The notes beneath the pieces are model-generated. The model was not told where the DNA came from. It did not search any database and was given only the letters and a program-made list of their open reading frames with translations. This document shows positions 59,426 through 64,000 of a DNA stretch of 64,000 nucleotides, one piece after another; position 1 is the first letter of the stretch; every line of letters begins with the position of its first letter. This DNA is from Saprospirales bacterium. Its GTDB lineage: Bacteria; Bacteroidota; Bacteroidia; Chitinophagales; Saprospiraceae. The DNA lies in assembly GCA_016703765.1 (NCBI GenBank), contig JADJBL010000013.1, positions 1 through 64,000 on the forward strand. The letters are read 5' to 3'. The position numbers and the translations under genes are program-made.

Positions 59426-59851
59426 TTATCCGCCGTTTTCGCTGCTTGGCCCTGACTCGCAGTTTTCGAGTGCGGACTTCACTTCTTCCGGGTTCCGGTA
59501 TCCCAATTCGTTTCCCCATGCATGGTGAATGTAATTAATGATATTGGTGATTTCGTATTCATTCAATTCGGGAATTCCAGCCATTTCCTGTTCATAAGTT
59601 TTTCCTTTTACCTCGATCTCTTTTTTGACCCCATATCGGATAATGCAAGGCACTTCCGCCGGATAGGCCGCGAGGAAATCCGACCCGGCAAGGGGCGGGA
59701 TCAGGCCCTCCAGCCCGCTGCCGTCGTCCATATGGCAGTTGGCGCAGTGGTAAGTATAGAGACGTTCCCCCTGGGGAAAACCCTTGGGGGCGCAGGCGCT
59801 TGCCAAAACCAGGGAAGCCGCGAAAAACAAAAAGATATTTTGGTGTTGCAT
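59426..59851 (-). CDS. Lipoprotein c-type cytochrome
   Basis: 141 residues. A lipobox (LASAC, Cys20) suggests membrane attachment. The haem site is C36-A-N-C39-H40, and a Met in EQEMAGIPELNEYEITNIINYIHHAW is the probable axial ligand of a class I monohaem cytochrome c. It would carry electrons at the periplasmic side of the inner membrane or at the outer membrane. It runs in the same direction as the methyltransferase upstream, with a 5-base gap. Confidence 0.92.
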   Translation of the reverse strand: MQHQNIFLFFAASLVLASACAPKGFPQGERLYTYHCANCHMDDGSGLEGLIPPLAGSDFLAAYPAEVPCIIRYGVKKEIEVKGKTYEQEMAGIPELNEYEITNIINYIHHAWGNELGYRNPEEVKSALENCESGPSSENGG

Positions 59852-59856
59852 GTATT

Positions 59857-60708
59857 TTAAACGTTTTCGGCCTTTTTGGCCAAGCCCAATCCGTAAAACC
59901 AGGCCTTTTCTTCCAGGGCTTCAAACTGCCGGATCGCCCCCCGGTGATTCCCTTTTTCAATCCGGCTTCTGATGCCGATCGCAGTCAGCGCCTGCCCAAG
60001 CCTCCACCATTTCCTGCCGTGTTTGTAAAGGTTCCGGTGCGATACGCGGGTATGGGCCGTGACATCCTTTATTTCAATACCGGCAAAGCCTGCTTCCAGT
60101 GCGTTTGAGCTGTGTTCCTCCGGAGTATCGATGTCCGGAATGGCCCAGCCGCTCAACCAGTCGGCCAGCAGGGCTTCCCTTTTCAGGTCCAGCGGCCTTG
60201 CGCTTCGAATATATTCCGCCATGACCAGCCTTCCTCCGGGTCGCAGCACCCGGAAGGCCTCCCTGTAGAAGGCTCTTTTATCGGGACTATGGCAAAGGCT
60301 TTCGCAAGCCCATACCACCTCGAAGCTCTCATCGGGGAAAGGGGTTTGGTGGTAATCGGCCTGCACGAACTGCAAAAGCCCCTCCAGACCGTTTTTCCCT
60401 GCCAGTTTGCTTGCGGCGGAAACCTGACCGGATACCAGATTGATCCCCGTGACCTGTGCCCCCCGGTTTTTAGCCAGCCAGAGCGCACTTGCGCCGAGGC
60501 CGCATCCGGCGTCCAGCACCCGGCATTCCGGGCCGATGGATGCGAGATCGGCCATCACCTCGTTGAGTCTGAAAAGGGCGTCCTTATGGACCCGGGCCTT
60601 TTCGTCGTAGTACCCGAAATGAATAGCCGGGTTGGCCCGGTCGAGCCAGGCTACCCGATAGTCGAAACGGGTTTTTTCGTAATAGTCGATCAGTTGTTTT
60701 CGCTCCAC
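59857..60708 (-). CDS. Class I SAM-dependent methyltransferase
   Basis: 283 residues. The AdoMet motif is VLDAGCGLGASALWLA, followed by GINLVSGQV, VQADYHQTPFPDESFEVVWACESLCHSPDK and FRVLRPGGRLVMAEYI. The arrangement and the N-terminal YYEKTRFDYRVAWLDRANPAIHFGYYDE are like tocopherol/isoprenoid C-methyltransferases (tocopherol O-methyltransferase-like and GPP methyltransferase-like). The substrate is not known. It shares a transcript with cytochrome c by position. Confidence 0.88.
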   Translation of the reverse strand: MERKQLIDYYEKTRFDYRVAWLDRANPAIHFGYYDEKARVHKDALFRLNEVMADLASIGPECRVLDAGCGLGASALWLAKNRGAQVTGINLVSGQVSAASKLAGKNGLEGLLQFVQADYHQTPFPDESFEVVWACESLCHSPDKRAFYREAFRVLRPGGRLVMAEYIRSARPLDLKREALLADWLSGWAIPDIDTPEEHSSNALEAGFAGIEIKDVTAHTRVSHRNLYKHGRKWWRLGQALTAIGIRSRIEKGNHRGAIRQFEALEEKAWFYGLGLAKKAENV

Positions 60709-60723
60709 CTGCCGTTATCCGCC

Positions 60724-62487
60724 CTAGCGGATGATCAGCTTTTGGATCTGTTGCCCATGCCCGGTACTCAACCTTACCAGATAAGAGCCCGGTTGAAAAT
60801 GAAGGGCCTGGATGAAGTAACTCGATTCTCCGGCCGGAATGGCGCCTTCATGGATCACGTGAACCGTCCTGCCCAGCAGATCCAGCATTTCAATGCGGGC
60901 TTCTTCGCGCCGTTCGCTCTGCACCGGGATGCAGGTAATGGCGCGCGCGGGGTTCGGGAAAATAGGATCCATAAGGGTCTGGTGCGATTGAAACCCCTCC
61001 TCGGAAGCCGAGGTGGAAAAGGTGGCATGAAAATTCCAGTATCCTGCGGGAGCGGGCATTGGGCGGGTAAGGGTTTTGCCCGAATTGGCCACTCCTTCGA
61101 TGTAGTAAAATATCTCGATATCGGAGGACTGGCCGGGAATGCTGCCCGTCCAGGTATGCTCGGTTGCGTTGGTGAGGGTCATATCCACCGGGGAATAAGC
61201 CTGGGTGGTGTCCGTGGTATAGTAAAGTTTGGCGGAGCTCACCCCGCTGCGGTGTTGAATGCTGGCATTGACCTCGAAAGGATCGTAATAATCGTAGACA
61301 TCTTCCAGGGGTTTGTGCTGGATCAGGAGCGGATCGGCCACGCCGATGGGCTTGGTGATGCAGTGCAGGGCGCCCGAAGCGCCGATGATGTCGTTGCAAT
61401 CGATCCCGATCACCTCATACCCCGGCAAGGCATCGCGGAGGATCTTCAGGTTGTTCGTGTCGTATTGCTCCTCGTAGGTGGGGGTCAGCACGATATTATT
61501 CACGAATACGGAGTTGGCGTAAGTCCTGTACTCGCCGAAAGGAGGGAAATCCCCTCCCCAATCGGGCGGCATCTGGATGCGGACCACCTTGTAGGGGGTT
61601 CCGAAGGGGGAAGTAAAATTGGAAAGGACGTATTGGAGATTGGCCTCGATCTGAGGGCCGTCGGCTGTACCCGGGGGGTAGAGTCCCGCCATTATGGTTT
61701 CCTCGTCGAGCAGGTACCAGTGCATATCGATGTGGTGGATGGCATCGTAGGGCAGCACGGGCATCTTGATATAGTTTTCGATACCCATGAATGAGTTCAT
61801 GATGGCATCGATATCATCCAAAGATTTTGCCGTTACTCCGAAGGGGTTGCCGGCCCCATTCTCCTCTACGATCAATTCGGAGGAAAAGGCGGTGCCCATC
61901 CCGTCGGGAAGGTAGTTGCCCCCGGTGGCTACATAGTCGGTGGGCGCTTCCGTCGTCGAGAAGACCGGATAATCCAGGTACTCGCCGATCTTGTCGGGGA
62001 TCACATCGTCCTTGGGACGAGGGCGGTTGTAGATCCAGTCGATCAGGTGCAGGGAGTCCACGTCGTTAGCGTACACGCAATTGGGTCCGTAATCCCGGAT
62101 CCAGACGGTGTTGTAGGGGGCTACGAGGAAGGAGACGTTATTGAGGTCGGGAAGACCGTAGGTATTGAGCAATTGGTTTTTGGCCTGGATGGAATCATTG
62201 CAAATCACGATCACCTCGCATTGTTCCTTGGCGTGCTGGATGATCTGGGCCAGGATGCCCTTGTAGGAGGTCCAGGTCACGCAGAGGGCCTGTATTTCCT
62301 CCCATTCTGCCATGGCGCGCACGGGATAGGGGGGAGGCGTGGTGATCCCTTCGATCCCCTCCGGGAAATTGTAGAGGCCGGACTGGAGGAATTGCCATTC
62401 CTGGGGGTCAAAACCGTTGGGTAAATCTTTTTGGGCTGTTAGGGCAAGCGGAAGCAGAAAGAAAAGCAGAGGCGTAAAAAATTTCAT
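60724..62487 (-). CDS. Secreted peptidylarginine deiminase-like enzyme with T9SS sorting domain
   Basis: 587 residues. Signal peptide MKFFTPLLFFLLPLALTAQ; guanidino-deiminase fold (PAD_porph/agmatine deiminase family) over residues 55-400. All expected catalytic residues are visible: D132 in WIRDYGPNC, H252 and D254 in HHIDMHW, N325 in YANSVF, and C376 in GALHCIT. An Ig-like domain follows (SSAKLYYTTDTTQAYSP, WTGSIPG), then a T9SS type A signal (DPIFPNPARA, LDLLGRTV, PGSYLVRLS). This matches the layout of Porphyromonas gingivalis PPAD. It likely hydrolyses arginine side chains or agmatine-like substrates outside the cell, releasing ammonia; substrate is inference. Confidence 0.9.
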   Translation of the reverse strand: MKFFTPLLFFLLPLALTAQKDLPNGFDPQEWQFLQSGLYNFPEGIEGITTPPPYPVRAMAEWEEIQALCVTWTSYKGILAQIIQHAKEQCEVIVICNDSIQAKNQLLNTYGLPDLNNVSFLVAPYNTVWIRDYGPNCVYANDVDSLHLIDWIYNRPRPKDDVIPDKIGEYLDYPVFSTTEAPTDYVATGGNYLPDGMGTAFSSELIVEENGAGNPFGVTAKSLDDIDAIMNSFMGIENYIKMPVLPYDAIHHIDMHWYLLDEETIMAGLYPPGTADGPQIEANLQYVLSNFTSPFGTPYKVVRIQMPPDWGGDFPPFGEYRTYANSVFVNNIVLTPTYEEQYDTNNLKILRDALPGYEVIGIDCNDIIGASGALHCITKPIGVADPLLIQHKPLEDVYDYYDPFEVNASIQHRSGVSSAKLYYTTDTTQAYSPVDMTLTNATEHTWTGSIPGQSSDIEIFYYIEGVANSGKTLTRPMPAPAGYWNFHATFSTSASEEGFQSHQTLMDPIFPNPARAITCIPVQSERREEARIEMLDLLGRTVHVIHEGAIPAGESSYFIQALHFQPGSYLVRLSTGHGQQIQKLIIR

Positions 62488-62598
62488 CAGTTCAAGATTT
62501 TCGGCAAGTTATGGAATTCGATCAAAAACTACAATTCCGGGTCCCGCTTGGCGGCAGATTCAGAATAATTCGTCAAATTGCAGGCAAATTTTAAACTC

Positions 62599-62698
62599 AA
62601 GTTGCGGATAGCGCAACTTAGCAGCTTAAGATTTTATAGGTTCTGCCGCCGAAGGCGGCGGAACATGCTTAAAAGCGACCGCCTCGGCGGTCCGGAAG
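62599..62698. other. Three consecutive hairpins upstream of terC
   Basis: AAGTTGCG-GATAG-CGCAACTT (62599-62619), GTTCTGCCGCC-GAA-GGCGGCGGAAC (62640-62664, one G-U pair) and a short CCGCC-TC-GGCGG hairpin near 62680-62690. They sit between the divergent deiminase and terC genes, upstream of the proposed terC -7 element. The middle one resembles the hairpin at 51577. Confidence 0.5.
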
Positions 62699-62710
62699 CC
62701 CTTTAAAGAG

Positions 62711-62718
62711 TATTTTTG
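62711..62718 (+). promoter_or_regulatory. -7 element of terC
   Basis: TATTTTTG matches TAnnTTTG and lies 32 bases before the ATG at 62750. No clear -33 box. Confidence 0.45.
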
Positions 62719-62749
62719 CGGTTATTCAAAAATGAATTAACTATTTCAT

Positions 62750-63610
62750 ATGGAATTCATCCTGCCTGATTTTGCCAGCTCGGAAATGTGGGTCAGCCTG
62801 CTGACGCTGACATTTTTGGAGATCGTACTTGGCATCGACAATATCCTTTTCATTTCCATTGTATCGAACAAACTTCCCCAAAGCCAGCAAAAAAGAGCCA
62901 GCAACATCGGGCTTTTGCTGGCCATGGTGTTGCGTGTGGCGCTCCTGTTCGGCGTCACCTGGCTTATCTCCATGCAAGCGCCCTGGATCAGCTTCCACAA
63001 CAGCTGGCTGGACGGCGATTTTTCAGGGCAAAGCCTGATCCTGATTGCCGGGGGGATTTTTCTGTTGTACAAAAGTACGACTGAAATCCACCACAAACTG
63101 GAGGGGCAATCCCACGAGGAGGAAGAACTCGGCGCCAAGGGCAAAGGTCTTAGCGGAGTAATCCTTCAAATCACCGTGATCAATATCGTTTTTTCGTTTG
63201 ATTCCATCCTCACCGCAGTGGGGATGACCAACGGTTTGCACGGCGCCCTGTTCATCATGATCGTGGCGGTGGTCCTGTCCGTGATCATCATGATGATCTT
63301 CGCGCTTCCGGTGAGCCGTTTTATCAACAAACACCCTACCTTTCAGATGCTGGGCCTTTCTTTCCTCCTGCTCATCGGCTTCATGCTGATCGCCGAGGGC
63401 GCCCATTTGGGGCACTTCAAACTGGCGGGCGCGGAGATCGGCTCCGTGCCGAAGGGCTATCTCTATTTCGCGATCGCCTTTTCCCTGTTCGTGGAGGTCT
63501 TGAATATGCGGCTTCGCAAACATCCGGCGCCGGTCCAGTTGCATGGGGTTCAGGAGGAGGCCATGGAGGAAGGGATTTTGGATAACCCGAAATCCGGGAA
63601 GAACAAGTGA
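62750..63610 (+). CDS. TerC family integral membrane protein
   Basis: 286 residues with about seven transmembrane helices. LTLTFLEIVLGIDNILFISIV is the TerC signature (EIVLGIDN), repeated in the second half as VINIVFSFDSILTAVGM; these acidic residues probably bind Mn2+ or Ca2+. The soluble C-terminus is short. Members export metals and help in manganese homeostasis or loading of exported enzymes. The next gene starts at GTG 63607, overlapping this stop codon by four bases, so they are co-translated. Confidence 0.93.
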   Translation: MEFILPDFASSEMWVSLLTLTFLEIVLGIDNILFISIVSNKLPQSQQKRASNIGLLLAMVLRVALLFGVTWLISMQAPWISFHNSWLDGDFSGQSLILIAGGIFLLYKSTTEIHHKLEGQSHEEEELGAKGKGLSGVILQITVINIVFSFDSILTAVGMTNGLHGALFIMIVAVVLSVIIMMIFALPVSRFINKHPTFQMLGLSFLLLIGFMLIAEGAHLGHFKLAGAEIGSVPKGYLYFAIAFSLFVEVLNMRLRKHPAPVQLHGVQEEAMEEGILDNPKSGKNK

Positions 63611-64000
63611 GGGGTTTTTGGAAGAATATCGGCCCGCAGCGCTGGACCCTCCTCGGAGCCCTGACGCTTGGTCTAGCCCAGCTCGTGGTGTTGGCGGACT
63701 GGCTGCTGATCAGGGGCGCTTTCCCCTGGCTAAGCCTTTGGTTTTTCGGGAGCTTGCTGCTCGTCCTGCTCATCCTGATATACCGCAAGCTCATCATCAA
63801 TTACGTTGAGTCAAAAACCTTGGCGAATAATGGATTTGCGCAGACCGAGTCGCTGTTTTACCTCTATTCCCGGCTCCAACTGCGCAAATCCCTCCCCCGG
63901 ATGCGCGGATTTGCCATCTCGCCCGATTTTGCGAACCTCATTATAGACCACGTATTGCTGGAAAAACCCGAAGTGATCGTCGAATGCGGGGCCGGTATCA
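63607..64000 (+). CDS. Membrane-anchored SAM-dependent methyltransferase, 3' end outside window
   Basis: Read from GTG at 63607 (VRGFWKNIGPQRWTLLGALTLG), overlapping the terC stop codon in GTGA. Two predicted transmembrane helices (residues about 14-55) are followed by a soluble region SESLFYLYSRLQLRKSLPRMRGFAISPDFANLIID, and at the window edge VIVECGAGI, the first AdoMet-binding strand. This matches the N-terminus of small membrane-anchored class I methyltransferases found in Bacteroidota. The frame is open to the last base. Confidence 0.75.
   Translation, partial: MRGFWKNIGPQRWTLLGALTLGLAQLVVLADWLLIRGAFPWLSLWFFGSLLLVLLILIYRKLIINYVESKTLANNGFAQTESLFYLYSRLQLRKSLPRMRGFAISPDFANLIIDHVLLEKPEVIVECGAGI

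Noticed and set aside
62599..62750. yybP-ykoY manganese riboswitch before terC
   Set aside because: The conserved internal loops are not visible and the hairpins lie upstream of the likely transcription start.

Overview
The window comes from the chromosome of a Bacteroidota bacterium, most likely in or near the Saprospiraceae. The evidence is internal: several secreted proteins end in type IX secretion (T9SS) sorting domains, one giant protein ends in a gliding-motility-type C-terminal domain, there are lipoproteins and a SusC-like TonB receptor with a carboxypeptidase-like N-terminal domain, DUF6089 and type-23 'toxin' barrels are present, and several genes are preceded by TAnnTTTG-type -7 promoter elements. 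MqnD indicates menaquinone synthesis by the futalosine route. I found no rRNA, tRNA, CRISPR array, integrase or intact insertion sequence.

Layout. 1-6.1 kb: three secreted T9SS-type proteins surrounding an AT-rich relic of a type I restriction-modification locus (hsdM tail plus DUF1016/PDDEXK nuclease). 6.2-21.6 kb: oligopeptidase-B lipoprotein, MATE exporter, aspartate aminotransferase, a GT39-like membrane protein fused to TPRs, biotin-dependent carboxyltransferase, a papain-fold protein lacking its catalytic cysteine, a DUF6089 barrel, a beta-helix protein, RecQ and a glycosyltransferase. 21.6-33.5 kb: an outer-membrane barrel plus a 1,039-aa TPR protein, then rocD, ald, mqnD, an RluA-type synthase, a 3-hydroxyacyl-CoA dehydrogenase and a large lipoprotein. 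33.5-45.7 kb: S4 protein, PPK2, DUF58, type-23 barrel, S9 peptidase, dynamin-like GTPase, WbqC-like protein, groESL, and an operon ending in rdgB, a TPR-like protein and secG. 45.8-64 kb: ilvE, aldo/keto reductase, two coupled YceI proteins, a lipoprotein, a MoxR/Mg-chelatase-like ATPase, a Sua5/YrdC protein, a TonB receptor, a 1,497-aa adhesin-like T9SS protein, cytochrome c, a methyltransferase, a secreted peptidylarginine-deiminase-like enzyme, TerC and a partial membrane-anchored methyltransferase.

Two patterns run across the window. First, about twenty single- or two-base frameshifts interrupt thirteen otherwise well-conserved genes. Most sit at homopolymers or short repeats, so uncorrected long-read error is more likely than mass gene decay; coordinates below span the restored genes and each frameshift is named. 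Second, many gene boundaries carry self-complementary arrays of an 8-9-nt 'word' that differs from locus to locus (GTTTAGnnn, GTTTATnnn, GTTGAAAAn, GAGTGATT, GTGACTAG, GCGCAAAGn). These form hairpins and in places supply stop or start codons of flanking genes. This repeat family is the most unusual structural feature I can see, and I do not recognise it as a named element.
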